A stretch of 64,000 nt of DNA from Lutraria lutraria. Taxonomy: Eukaryota; Mollusca; Bivalvia; Venerida; Mactridae. Shown in pieces: positions 45,601 through 60,600 of this stretch. The notes under the pieces were generated by a model that saw only the letters and a program-made list of their open reading frames with translations, did no database searches and was not told where the DNA came from. The translations under genes and the position numbers were made by a program. The stretch covers positions 31,646,830 to 31,710,829 of the forward strand of contig OZ026833.1 in NCBI GenBank assembly GCA_964023205.1, read 5' to 3'. Position 1 is the stretch's first letter; the number at the start of each line of letters is the position of its first letter.

Positions 45601-48600
45601 ATTGGAGGATAGAATGGCCGGAGGTTTATCGTATTGTTGGTCTTGTGCTGAAGATTCGTTCTGAAGACGTTGGTAAGTATAATGTTTGAAAAACTACTAC
45701 ATGTATTTGGGTTTCATTTACACTTTTATTAATATGAAACAGTAATGTTCGATTACTCAAGTTAATTTTAAAGAAAATATTAATATCGGAAACCGGTAAG
45801 GAAAACAATGTATTATATATATACATAAAAGCACCCTGAGGTCGCAAGGACAATCTGATATGTTTTTTGCAAAATTGGAGATGTCACGGCGTCCTTACAG
45901 CGACCAAGGTGTTGTCACAACGCACACATGGCGTTCTATCGTGTTCCAACGGAGTTCTTAATGGCAATTGTCTGCGTCCACACGGCGCTTCCACAGCGTG
46001 GGCTGCGATTTTACGGTGCTCATACTGCGTTGATGGCGTGTTGTAGACATTCGTATAAGCGCGGTAGATCACCTCATAGAACTGCAACGCGATCTTATAC
46101 CCCCATCACACTAGGGCCACGTTTGCACTACGTCCACCACGTCCTGATACGACGTGACAAGAACCTGAATAACGTGATGAGGACGCAGTAGGAACGGGTT
46201 TAAGCGTGGTATGGTCTTCGTAGACGTGAAGGACGTGGTGGGACTTTTGACATGTACAAAAATAACATGACGGGGACGTGGTCAAATTAGAACGTAGTGT
46301 TTACGTAGTAAGAACATAACAGGGACGTGACTAAAACCTACTTGGAACTTCATTGATGCAGAAGAAGCGTGGTGCGGACTTGAAAATTCAGCAAGCAATT
46401 TTCACCGCGTTGTCACTGGGTTGTTAATATAATACTCCACTTTTGTTACGTCAATGAAGTTCTCACTACGTCTCAACCAGGTGTATGCTAAGACTATAGC
46501 ACGTCCACATCACGTTACAGAAGACTGCACTAGCTTGTAATTTTGCTCCGTCACGTCTTTAGTATGTTTGCAACAGGTGACCAGTACGGTCCTGTCAGAT
46601 TCTGAGCATTTTATATAAATACTGGATTCATACCCCTCTCTTTCATTCTCAGTCAAATATATGTTAACAAATGAATGGAATTTGTTATTGTACCAGGACA
46701 ACAAGCCATTTTGGATGCTCAAATTGCCATTTTCTAAGTTCGAAATAGAAGAAAAGGGAACATGAAACAACCTAGATTATATTGCGTAAATGCATGGCTA
46801 TCAGCAGAAATAACACTTCTGTTCGGCCATCATGACCAGTTAAAATATGTGGACACATGGTACAGTATAGAGCTAGTGAATACAATGAGGACGTTATTAG
46901 GACCTAGGGAAAGCGCAGTTCAGTCTGCATGGACGTAGTGAGCACGTGATTTGGACGTAATATAAACGCAATAGACCTGGAAGCTGCGCGTGTAATGATA
47001 TTACTGGGAACGTGATGGATGCAGTGAGAACCTGGCAAAGACGTTGTGAGGACGTAGCGTGAACCTGGGTGCATATTATTTTTCGAGTTTGACCCCGTCC
47101 CCGCGACATTCATCAAAACTTTCAGGAACTGATGGGAACTTTGCGAGCGTGATGCGGACGTGCTCTGGTGTAATGGGGGCAATACCGCGACCCCACCGCG
47201 TTCTGCATTTTTCTTGGACGCCATGGGATCGCCTTGAAAACGCGGGCCTTGTGTGACAGGGGTTTAGGACTTTAATGTATACATATATGCATGACCTTAA
47301 CGCAACAATTTATAAATGTTTATCGTTTATAGTATGTATGTATGTATGTATGTATGTATGTATGTATCTTTGTATGTATGTATGTATGTATGTATGTATG
47401 TATGTATGTTTGTATGTATGTATGTATGTATGTATGTATGTATGTATGTATGTATGTATGTCTATCATACATTTGTTCTATATATTTACCACAGAAAGGT
47501 TCAGCTTGGACTGAATGTTAGTCATATGGTTACAAGATACAATATGCATTTAACAATCTCAGCAACATAGCATTTGGGTGAAACGTACATTTTCAGAAAT
47601 ATAACTTTTCAAACTTCAAAACCATAATTATCATAAAAAGTACATTGAGAATAATCAGTTATCATGGTGATTTTTATCAGGTAATTTCAGCAAATTTCGA
47701 GTGGAGACGGGTTCGGGATCAAACGATGGTGATTTCAATTTTGTTTGTTACCAGCATGGCGATACTCCTGGAACACCAGAAATGGAAATCATGTGTACAC
47801 AGCCAGTCTGGACTCAACATCTAAGAATCATTCTTGGTCTACCAAATGTCAGATTAGGGTTGTGTGAAGTGGAAATATATGGAGGTATTGAACTATTCAT
47901 ACGTGTTGATTGTCTGCTCAATGGGAGCAATAAATACATAGAGTGATGACGATAGAAAATGCAAAACAGGTTAAATGCGTCCCTCTAAGCCTTTTGTAAT
48001 ATGTTGTGATAATTTGTGATTTCAAGACTTTGATATCAATAATTACAAGTAAATGTGCCAATTGATAAAGAATAAGCGAGTCATTTACTTATATAAATAT
48101 GTACTTTCTAGGCCGCATTCAAACAATTGTTAATTATCCAAATATATCACTTTGCATCTAAGTGAAATGAATGACTAATGGAAACAGACGAATTTGACTA
48201 ATTAATGAATCAATATTTCTATTATGTTTCAGTGAGTTAAATGTTACAAATTCAAACCATCACATTGTATACAAACACGCAGACACATAAATGATATTCA
48301 TTCAATTCAGGTCGTGCAGTGACATTCAACAAACCGACCAATCAATCATCTACATATGCAACATCATACTCATATTTGTCAGTAGATGGTAAGGCTCATA
48401 TATCAGGATTTGAGGCTGAACAAACATGTTCCACTACTAGAGGCAATGAACCTTATCCGTATTGGATGGTTGACTTTCTTGCTGAATTCGTCATACAAAG
48501 TGTGTACTTTTATGGACGACTTGAACAATACGGTACGTATGCAACCCATGTGTGTTAAATATACATGCCTAATTACATCAATATAGATTATGTAGTACGT

Positions 48601-51600
48601 CAACTAAATATCACATTACTTCATCCCACTTTCATTGGACAACTGTCTATAATTAGTTTTCATGTAATCATCTTTGTGCGTACACAATAAATAGATGGAA
48701 ACAATTTTATTTGATATTGTATATTTTTTTCAGAGGAACAATACAGTGGATTTCAGATATCACTCTTAAATGGCAGCTCGGTAGGGATTCAAATATTTGA
48801 AGCACAAGAAAATGATGTAGAACCTGCAGAATCACAATATCAACCTAAGATTGTACATCTTACAACCGGGGTTACTGCACGATTTCTCAAAATTATCAGA
48901 CCACGAGATAATACTCTACTAACAATTTGTGAAGTCGTTACATTTGCCGGTATTCTTACTTTTGTTTGAACAATGAATTTTGATTAACACTATCATATTA
49001 TTTTCTCAATTGGTATCTAAAAAGATATCCAAACGACAATGAAATACATTGTTTCATTTAGAGCTGCTTATAAAATATGTTTCTGAGCCAGAGTGCTTGA
49101 ACGCTTTAATAATCATTCTTTTCGTGCAATTCTTTGAACCAAAAACTGTTGTTTAGATGTGTTTCCTTCTTAGTGCAGGTTTTGTATCATTCAGGTCTGA
49201 TACGAACATAAGGTATGGGTTTCTTTTGAAACTTTACTTTTGGCCTACACTTTTTTAACTTGTAAAGATCTTAAAAGAACAAAGCTGTATCCGATTCTTA
49301 ATAAATGCATTGTCGATGATACTACAATATGCAGTATAATGGCGGACGTACTCAACCGTGTTATATTATTTTCAATATTTCGGTATCTGTAGAATGTCCT
49401 CCCAATAAATGTGGCTTGAATTGTTCTCTTGAGTGCTATTGTATTGCTGAGACGACAGGAACATATAGGAGAGATGGTACTTGTCCATATGGATGTTCCG
49501 GAAGATGGACTGGTATTGGCTCTAAGTGTGACATTGGTAAGTAGGTGTGATTTGATCAGGTTAAAAATAATAAAGCCCACCAAAGCGTCATTTGAGATGC
49601 TACAAATGAAGGATTGTTGTATATCTTTATGTTTCTAATGGAAATTTTAAATGATCACATTAACAATGATACGGACACATTGCAATGATGTAATAGTGCG
49701 ATTTTATTAACTTGTCAAAGCCGCATAATTCCATGGTCAATGCTTCCATTTATTTCGTAAGTGATACGATAATCTGCGTTCTACTATATAACGACTGTGG
49801 TACGAAGCCAAAAAATATCACATCCAGTGACCGTGAAATTATTCAGCTTTGATAGTTCAATAGCATCGCACTATACGTCTGCTTTATTTGTATTATTGGA
49901 GTCAACTGTGATATGAATGATGACAAACGTATTGTACGCGATGACGAATATTTGTATCTTGGTAATAGGGAACAGTGTTAGCATGTTTAGAGAGGGTGTA
50001 CATTTCTCGTACTTCAAAAATAGATAAATGCTTTTATTTTTATTCATTCGATATTTTATATTTGCACATTTCAACTATTTATCGTTTTATGAAGCGGTAT
50101 AAACTGTACAACATGTTAAGATAAATATTTTCTCAATAGAATGCAATATAACCAATTGGGGTGACCAATGTCAGAATACTTGCGGAAATTGTGCTTCTGC
50201 GGAAACCTGCAATGTTGTCAATGGACATTGTGAACATGGATGCAGCGGACCTTGGTATCCACCAGAATGTTTGTTAGGTAATACTTATATTTGTTTACAA
50301 CACACCGTTTCATTTCTATTAAGTTACTGTCCACTTATCCTAAGTCAGCTGTCTGCTAATAATAATGCTTATTAAATGGTGTTAGAGTATGATTTCGATG
50401 ACAATGCTTACAATAAGAATTCACATAAGAAATACACATTCTTTCATTCCCTAGACACATGTTAATGACGTATGTTCGTTGTATCATACTACAATGCAAT
50501 GTCGAGCTCGTATTATACTTTACACGTTTTCATCAAAATTGTTATGCAACAACCTTTTCCTTTATCTCAGAATGCAGTAATAATACTTATGGCATAAATT
50601 GTTCTCAAAACTGTGGGAATTGTAAGAACAACGCACAATGTAACATCAGTACCGGAGAGTGTATGGTAGGATGCGATGCTGGTTGGGAACCACCACTGTG
50701 TCAGGAAGGTATGTTGCTACCTTAGAAAATCAATGGTTTTTAAAGCCTGAGTAATGCACTTCTTATGCGTATGTCTATGCATTGTCCGCACGGATTCAGG
50801 AGTCCTATGGTCTCTGACTGTTAATCTCTAGTACATGAATGCTCTGAATTCAGATCCTACACTTTCCACCACTTGTAAGCTGGAATAGTCGCTCAATGAT
50901 ATCCGCTGATTAGTAACATTAGTAAAGCATTAGTAATTAGCATAATTAGTAACACGGCCATTTTCACAAACAAGCTTTTTTTGGAGGAATTTGCTAATTT
51001 AAGGACACTTGCAGTATTCTTAGATCTATCAATATATGAAAATTGAAAGGCATACGTTTGAAGGTGTATCTAAAGTTAGATGTGCATGCAGAGATTTCAC
51101 TTTTGATTGTTTTGGCATTCTGTATTGCTTTTTCTGTTATATTCACGCAAAACACTCACTGCACTATGAATCTATACAAGTTAAACGCAAAAGGAAACGA
51201 AATACGCATTGAAATATTTACATTTCTATTTATACATCCATAGTTGTACAATAACTAAAATGACTGTAACCAATAAATGCATAATATAATGTGCAAAACA
51301 GTAAATCACTAACCATTCCAACAAAGACCTGCTTTCATACAACAGCCCATGCGTTAGACCTGTGTCCAAATACAAGTTGCTGGATTATCAGTATTATTAT
51401 ATAACCAGTGCATGTCATATATGAAGAAACACTTTCCTATAACGAAGAACATCGGATCAAAATTATTTTTGTTGTAGCCTGTGCAGCCGGATTTCATGGC
51501 GAAAATTGCGAAAAGGAATGTGGAAACTGTTACGGTGCCGCTGCATGCAATCGAACAAGTGGTTTTTGTGATGAGGGTTGCGATCCTGGTTACCACACTG

Positions 51601-54600
51601 TTTTATGCAATGAGAGTTTGTATCCCTTTTTTAACTATATATGTTCACATGGACCCTTACAGCACAATCCATTTCTTCATAGTTGAAAAGAATATAACGT
51701 GTACATGCAATTACAGTTATAATGCTTCGAAGAAGTTTTAGAACCAAATAAAATCTTACTAGTTTATGCTATTAACTGTTAGTACAGAAAAGGAACATAC
51801 ATATTGTAAAACTGTATTTAATAACTATTGTTGACTTTAAAATGATACACTTTCTTTATCAAAATCAATGCAACAATACATTCACGTTCGAATGTTTAAA
51901 AAATAAAGGATAATGTAAAACTTTTCAGTCGAAATGACACATATGTGAATTGTCATTTTGTTGTTTTAATCAATAGCCTGTAATTCTGGATGGTATGGAT
52001 TAAATTGCTCAGACATATGTGGCCAGTGTGCAAATGGGAGTGCTTGTAACGTATCAACTGGCATATGCAGTGATGGCTGCCTGCCTGGGTGGAAAACAGA
52101 ATATTGCAATGAATGTATGTAACATTGTATTATTTTAATTAATCCATCAATCCAAAGAGCCTATATTCGTAATAATACATTTTAGAGGATATCCAGTTCC
52201 TGAAATTATATTTATTGCAACATGACTTTACTTGTGATAACTCAAAATGTGTGCCTTATAACTATCGAACATAAGTTTAGCCGTTCCTGTTTAGAAGCGA
52301 TATATAGTCTCCCACCTAAAAATAATCGAGCGAAATGCCTTATATCTTACATAGGGAAGTTTGCACTGACTTGATACGAGATAGCTAATATAGCAATGTG
52401 AATGGTATCAAAACATATTGTGTATTTGTCACTTCAATAGATATAAAAGTCACAATCTGTCAAATCAATTGGTATTTACAGCGACATTTAAATGACTTTT
52501 ATATTTCATTTCTGTTTTATGCGCAAACAGCTTGTAACGAAGGTACATATGGCGAGGGTTGTTCGAGTGTTTGCGGCAACTGTTCTGAGGGTCACAACTG
52601 TAACCACACAACAGGCTACTGTGAGAATGGTTGTGCAGCTGGATTCAAAGGAAATCTTTGTAAAACAAGTGGGTATAACACAGTCATAATAATTATAAAG
52701 TATGCTAGGGTTTTGTTGTTTATTTGAAGATTTTGAAAAATGGTGTTAATAGCAACTTTGTTTACATTGGCCACATTAACTTCGTTGCTGTGTTACGAAC
52801 TCATAAATTGTTAATAGTTGTTTCGAGATACTATGTAAACAATTATTGTAAATGTAATTAATTTAGGGTGTTTCTATGGTGAATTCGGGTCAAATTGTGA
52901 CGAACAATGCGGTTACTGCAACAAAACAACTGATTGTGATGTGGAGACAGGACATTGTTCAGATGGGTGTTTACCTGGATGGAAAGACATCTTTTGTAAT
53001 ACACGTACGTTTAAGGGATTATGAGGTTTTCACAGTATCGTCTTTCTCTCGTTACTGTCATCGAGTGAATAATGAAATATAGAAATCCTGTTTCCTCTCC
53101 TGTTACCAAGAAAAGCCTTGTTGAAACTTCAAAATGTTTTTTCTCCAAATGTTAAACTTAACATTTATCAGGCGGACACATTTGTTGCTATGTTACCAAG
53201 CATGATTTTAGATGAAGTAGTTCCATAGATTGTTTAGTAACTGTTGTTTCGATACTACGCAAATAATTATACATTTTATTAATCAAGGATGTTCCTATGG
53301 TGAATTCGGGCCTAACTGTGACGAACAATGTGGTTATTGCAACAAAACAACTGATTGTGATGTGGAGACAGGTCATTGTTCAGATGGTTGTTTACCTGGA
53401 TGGAAAGACATCTTTTGTAATACACGTACGTTTAGAATTTAACTTTATTATCATTATGAGCTACTTACGTCTCCATACTGTCATGTAGTGAATAGTCACT
53501 TTAGTTAAGGAAAATATGTAAATCCATTTCGTATTCCCCTGTAACCAGAATTTGCCTTTGAAACTTCATAGTAGATGGAAGATTGATGTAAAATATTTCA
53601 AATAATAGAAGATGGTATGTGCAATCTTCTTAGTAGGTTATTTACCTTAGTATGTTTTCTTTTATTGTCTTTTTTGTAGTTATGTCAATGGCATGTGCTT
53701 GATATATGTAAATTGTGAATGAATATGATGATGATTATTATTGTTATTCAATAATTTGCATTTGCCATTTAGACAATTTCATTATGTGATACACAATGTC
53801 GTCAAATGTATGTGCTTACAATTAAGGATAACATTGTACAACGGTTAAAAGTTGTACAGCATCACATCAAAGAGGGAATATCGCAGCATCGAGGACTACG
53901 TGCTTTGCAAAATACCCTTTAAAATATTTGCTTAAGTTCTAGTACCGTCTTAGTGTATTAATAGCGATAATACTGATTTAATATCGAATGGTATACTTCA
54001 TTATTGAATATGGTTCTATAGTTATTTGTTTCATTCATATACTTAAAAGCTTGCGGAGAAGGTACGTACGGCGATGGCTGTACTGGTGTTTGTGGCAATT
54101 GCTCTGAAGGGCAAAATTGTAACCATACGTTAGGGTCATGTGAGAATGGTTGTGCAGCAGGATTTAAAGGGGGTCTTTGTAATACAGGTTCGTCTAATTG
54201 TTTCCATATTAGCATGAATTTATGTTAATGCCATTTTTATATCATTTAAGAGTAATATGCACAATATTCCTGTTTGTGGATACTTATTTCTTCGGATCTA
54301 ACGCCATTTTCATCATTATTTAAACCTTGTGATGGCGTATAGTTATCCTAACTAGCCTTTTGAGATTCCATTGAAGTCATAAGCAATACTAACAACATTC
54401 TATCCGCAAGCTACTTCGAAGCTACCCTACATACTTCAGAGGTGGATGCAAACTTAGCATAGGACGTAGTATATTCAGTCAAATTTGACACAGACAGTGT
54501 GAGCCTTGCCCGGAGTTGAACTTTTTGATCAGTAGACCAACGCTCCAATGACTGAGCTGACCGGTAGGACGAAAAGTTTCAACACAAAGGTTGTATCGAG

Positions 54601-57600
54601 AAATGTAACTGATTGTGATTTGAATTTTTAACATAACTTGTGCTAGTGGGGAATATGGACCAAATCGTGTCAAACAATGCGGAATTTGCAACCGAAATGC
54701 CGAGTGTCTTTATTCTTTTATCTGGATTGTATTATCCTTATCAATGCAACTATGTGTAATGTATATGACCTTTTCATTTTTGTCTGATATGATCGAGATC
54801 CCTCGGGCATATTGTGTTTTTATTGACAGCTTGTGATATTGGTACACATGGTCAGAATTGTTCAAGTAAATGTGGCAACTGTGCGATAATATCACAGTGT
54901 AGTACTACAACTGGTGAATGCTCAGAAGGATGTGTAGATGGATTTGATGGTCTACTGTGTCTTATTGGTAAGCATATAGACTAAATATTCCGAACAATCA
55001 TCCTATGTCAATTAGTAGAGTTAAAGTTCAGTATACATACATCAGGACTATAAACCAGAAGGACCACAAATCTCTGTGAGGCATTGATGTTACGTCTTAG
55101 ATAATACATGTAGTGAAGTTGTAAGTTATTCGCGAAAAGCAAGATTAGGCAGGAGAACGGGATTATTTCTTTACCTAACGATATTTAACTGATATGATGG
55201 TGTAAACGTAAAAAAAATCAGTTACTAAGAATGTTTTATTTCGCTTTTGACTTAGTGTACCATCATTTTGATTGTATGGCGTTTTTGACAGATCACCATC
55301 AGTATGATAAAACACTCTACAACATATTTACATACCATTTATCATGATCTTTAACATTGACACAAACTTGCCTTCGGTTAATGTATAAACACATTTCTAA
55401 ATTATAGAAAAACCTGCAACAACTTCAACTGGATTGATTCTTGGTGTCTTAGCTGGAGCTCTTGTTGTTTGCGGAACTGGGATCGTAGCTTTATTTCTGT
55501 TTCGTCGCAGAAGGAACATGCAGTCAAAGACGTAAGAAAGCATCATTTATAAAAGCTTTTCTATTTGTGCCATTTCGATTACGGTCATACTGGTAAACAT
55601 GTGTCTAATTGAGAATTCTAAAATTTCTAAGCTTTTTTTGTTAAGGGTATCGTCATTTGTCATTTTAGTAGCCTTTTAATAATTTCTGTATCATTTCTGT
55701 TGTTGTTTTCCTGGGAAAATGTAAAATTGGACACATAAAACTTCCATGTCGGTATCCTCTCCGGGAGGTTACATTTTGAAACCATTAATATTTGTCGATA
55801 TATTGCATGAAGAATTTCGGGTTGTTGGGCTTAGCGGAAAGTGAAACTTTGAGGAAGTGTTTTTTTTTGTAAATATGTATTAGTTATTTCTGTGAGCCAT
55901 TTTCTTACCTATTTTAGGAGAGTCTTTGTAAATAGACGCTTAGTGTACGAGTGAGTTGGGTTTAAGTGATCAATTATTGCCCATGTACTAAAACTTTTAT
56001 TTTACGAGTTTATATTATTTATTCTTACAGTCAAAAGTCTGAAACCGAGGATTGCAGCACGTTTACTAGCAATACAGGTGAGGACGACATTTATCCCCCT
56101 AAAAAAATATTGAAACAATCATGCTAGATAGCGATCGTACCGATAAGTCAACCAGCAAGCAAATCATTTGTTAATGTATCTATTGTGCTGTTAGATTACA
56201 AAACATAAACTTTTGTTCGTAGTGAATCGTAGAGACTCGTGTTATACATATTTCAATGTCTTGTCACGATAAAAGCTGTATATCCAGAAAATAACTGTAT
56301 GATAATATTCATCACATTATTTTATTAAAAAAGTGTACGCGAATCTGAAACTGATATAGTATAATTTGTATAAATTAAAGCTAGCTAGCTATGATGGCAA
56401 ATAATAGAAAACATATCCATGGCAAATATTTCTAACATTTAAATAAAGCTGCTGGATATAAGAATTAACAGCAATCGACATAACTGAAATTAGCTGATTA
56501 TTAAACAAGAGGCCGTAAGCCGGCCTCTTGTAAGTGTAAGTTAGTAAGTGTTTGTATTATAGATATATTCAGTATTATCGCAGTGGAGGACATTATAACA
56601 CCCTGAATTTCATGATAAGTATTTTTGTTTCAGTTATTTTTGATGATGATGCCGATACTGATCAAAATCTGGGTTCTGTTTATGTTAATTCTGCCCTTAA
56701 AACGAATGATATTGAAGTCAGTGATCTAAGGAAGGTGTGTGTCTCAGCGAAGCAAAACCCTAAGACGTTATTTTCTGACTTTTCGGTAAGAATGTGATTC
56801 GTATGCTAAACATTTAAGTAGTGGTTATTAGTTTAGTAGAAGTATTCAATTTGAAAGTCATGTTCGCATTTTTCTAATGGTAAACATTGCATATTCATTT
56901 TAACTGTTGCTATCATGGACATCATTTAGCAGATTTGATAAACTGCAGTACAGTAACTGTAAAGCAACTAAACAATGGCCACCTAAGTGAACGAAGAAAT
57001 ATATTATTCATGCAGAGTTTATCATGTCTAAGTGCATATAACGTATTGACTCTTGTTCACATGTCACTGCTAGCTTTACATTAAAGTATGACTACTGTAA
57101 GAACAATACAGATATGCATTTCAATGTGAGCATCATAGATCATGATCAGGACACGAGTGTATTTTATAATCACATCCAATTTCAATGTACGTGTTTGCCA
57201 TTGATAAGTATAGAATAGTACAATATGGTTATACCTGATAAGTGCATGTTCACAATATATGTTCACAGGAATTACCATATGGACTGCAATTTGATGCTTC
57301 TGATGCATGTGATTCGAGAAACAAATCTAAGAACAGATATAGGGATATGTATCCATGTACGTAAACATGTTGAAATATAACAAACAAAACAATTATAACT
57401 TATATTTTTATTATTTGTATTTTGTCATAGTTTTGAGAATATAAACCATCAATATTATCAAATTGCATGTATATAAATGATTACATTTGATCGAAACTGT
57501 ACAGGTAGTTAGCCATCTAACTATCTAATGTCATGCTTCTATATTAAATGTTAAATAGATGCATTTAAATTGTAAGGAACATACAGATCTTATTTTTGAA

Positions 57601-60600
57601 TGGCTATCGGTTACATTTTGGAAAACAAATATCATATAATTGAGAATTACGGTATGAGATGAGTTAGATTTCTCTACTTGTATATTTTATTCAGACAATG
57701 CAAATCGTGTTCATTTACCAGAAATCCCAGGAAATGACTGTTCTACCTACATCAACGCTAGTTACATAAAGGTTAGGTTGAAATTCACTTTTTGAGCATT
57801 CTAGTTGCCATGGTAATTACTAACAATGGTCTATTTGAAAGATTATCAGATAAGAATACTTAAGAATAATTTTATTTTTGACGAATGAAAATAATAAAAA
57901 GCGTGTTCCAGAATAAAAATTACCAACTGCAAAACTATTCGATGCTTACTTAGTTGTAAACATGTATATTCATTTATTTTACGGCTGTCAAATGACACAC
58001 GAACAAATGTGCCCACAAGTCTACATTTTACGAAAAGTCTAATTCCATTTCAAACTTTTTCATTTCTAAATCAATTGATTTCAGGGATACACCTTTCCGA
58101 AGAAATATATTGCTTCACAAGGTAAGACGTTCTATCATCAGTTAAAATATGCATTAAACTATTCTAAACCCCAAGATGTTCACACACAGTTGTTTCTAAA
58201 GCATTGCTTTACAAGCGGGTACTGTGGATGCTGCTGTCGTTTCTGTTATTGCAATTACCTTAAATTAAAGGAATACAAGCAATGATTCTAGTCAATAACC
58301 TCAATGTATTGTACTCGTGCAAAAGTTGTCTCTTAAGTCTCTTTGGTATTTGGTAGTATTACGTTCAGTTACATAATACAATATACATTGTTCAATCATA
58401 TTCCTTCGTTTATGATATGATAAATAATTGATGTTATGCCCTGATGAACCGACAGTCAGTCGGCAACAGTTGAAATACAAAATGTATCGTCGAAATGATA
58501 ATCTCGTGAGGCATCGTTGATTCTCTTTCCATCAACCGATTGGTTAAATGTCAATGTATTGGAGTGATCCCGTCTTGTTTTCTGTAAACACTCAAGCTTT
58601 TACAATATTTTTCTGTCCAAATATTGGAAAGAAATACCCCTGACTTACAAATTGGTTTTCATGTGAGTCCTGTAATGCAATGTATATTGAATTGAATCTG
58701 TTCCCTGCATATATCTAGTAATTGATTCAATCTCAATATTACGTTACCGTACTAACTCTTTTATAAGTATATGTGGAGAAAAACGAATTACATGGACAAC
58801 TAACTCCTCATAGAAAACGTATATGCCTAACATATCAAATTGTGCTTTGCTTGTTAAAGACCTTAACGTAATACTGCTCAAGTAGGATTTACCCAAAGGC
58901 GTAATTATTGAATATTGACAGAATAAGTAAAATCTGTTGTACATGCATTATCAGCATCTTGTCAGAATATTTACTTATTTCAAGAGTCGTATCATTGTGA
59001 TTTAGTGTACTGAGAAGTTCTTATTTTGTCTAGGGGCATTGGAGTCAACCATAGCAGACTTGTGGAGAATGGTGTGGTCAGAAAATGTCACTACTATCGT
59101 TATGTTGACAAACTGCGTTGAACTTGGAAAGGTATTAAAAACTACCAACATGTTAGTCTATCTAAAATATGCATAAAGACAACACCAGCTAAAACCTTTA
59201 ATGGACGGAACCCAGTTTGTGTATTTTCTAATGCAAATATCTTTGCATATTATTTCCGTATTAACTTGGAATATATTCTTTTAGGTGAAATGTGTGAAGT
59301 ACTGGCCTGATGAAGCAACAGAAATATACGGTGACATTACAGTTCACCTTGAGAAATTCGATCCATATTCAGACTTTATTATACGTACATTTTGTTGTAC
59401 TAAGGTAAGACTAGGATAGTATGTTTAAAGAATGTCTGTATTGGCATATTCTGATGTAAAACATGTATTGTTATAATCATACACAATTTTAATGATTGCT
59501 CCAAACAAGAAACTAACAGAGCGCATATAATTAATTCTATAGAAGACACAATACTTTGCTGTTATTTTGATATACTAAAATATTATATGAAATACAGAAG
59601 ATATATGTTTTCAATAATATTTCTATTCAAATATTGTAGCAACACTTTCTCAATGACCTAACGCATGATAAATTGTCAATGGTGTTATAGGTAAATTCGG
59701 ATGAGAATCGCACAGTGACACAATTTCATTATACAGCTTGGCCTGACAAAGATGTTCCCGATACAGCATTGTCGCTTGTACAGTTCTGGCGTACTTTAAG
59801 AAACTGTCACACCACTGAATCATATCCCTGGATTGTCCATTGCAGGTATATACAGGCACATGTGTTTTTTAGGAAAGACCGGTGGTGACATTTCAACTTC
59901 ATGATTTCACAATTTCAAAACATGTAAAAATGATGTTGAAATCATGAAATAATGAAATCGTGAAACTTTGAACAACAATCATGAAATCGTGAAATTATGA
60001 AATCGTGAAATTTTGAAGAAAAAACTTAAAATCTTGAATACTTGCAATCGTGAATTTCACGATGTCATGATTTCAAGTTTTTTCTACAAAATTTCAAAAT
60101 TTCACGATTTTATAATTTCACGATTTCATGATTGTTCTTCAAAGTTTCACGATTTCATTATTTCAAGTTTTTTCTACAAAATTTCACGATTTCACGAGTT
60201 CAAAGTTTAAAGTCTCCTCTATGTCCGTAACATTTAGCGAATGATGTGATGCTTTGTTCATTGTGTATTGAATATATTTGGTTTTGAGAATTTCGAAGTA
60301 TTCAGTTAAATGCGATATAACCAAGTGGGTTCATTATTTTGGTAAATGCTATGCCATCCGTAGAGATCACTTTAGATAAAAGTATTCATGGAATTTCAGT
60401 GCGGGTGTTGGACGTACTGGAACGTTCATAGCATTAGATTACCTGTATGAAATGGGAACAGCTGAACACAGTGTGAACATACAGGAGACAGTGAACACCC
60501 TGAGAGAACAAAGACTAAATATGGTTCAAACAAAGGCATGTACTCATCCACACGTTTACACAAGTCCATAAACAATGTTTTATTTTTCAATTCTTTTTTT

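Noticed and set aside
45884..47256. Several overlapping ORFs of 65-106 residues on both strands
   Set aside because: They lie in the internally repetitive TIR-type insert, overlap on both strands and show no protein family motif.
47333..47463. CRISPR-like regular repeats
   Set aside because: This is a eukaryotic microsatellite with no spacers; no CRISPR array or cas gene exists in the window.
47275..47570. ORFs rich in MYVC repeats
   Set aside because: They are translations of the TATG microsatellite.
60013..60210. ORF with repeated FHDFIISRF pattern
   Set aside because: It is a reading of the palindromic TTTCACGATTTC repeat.
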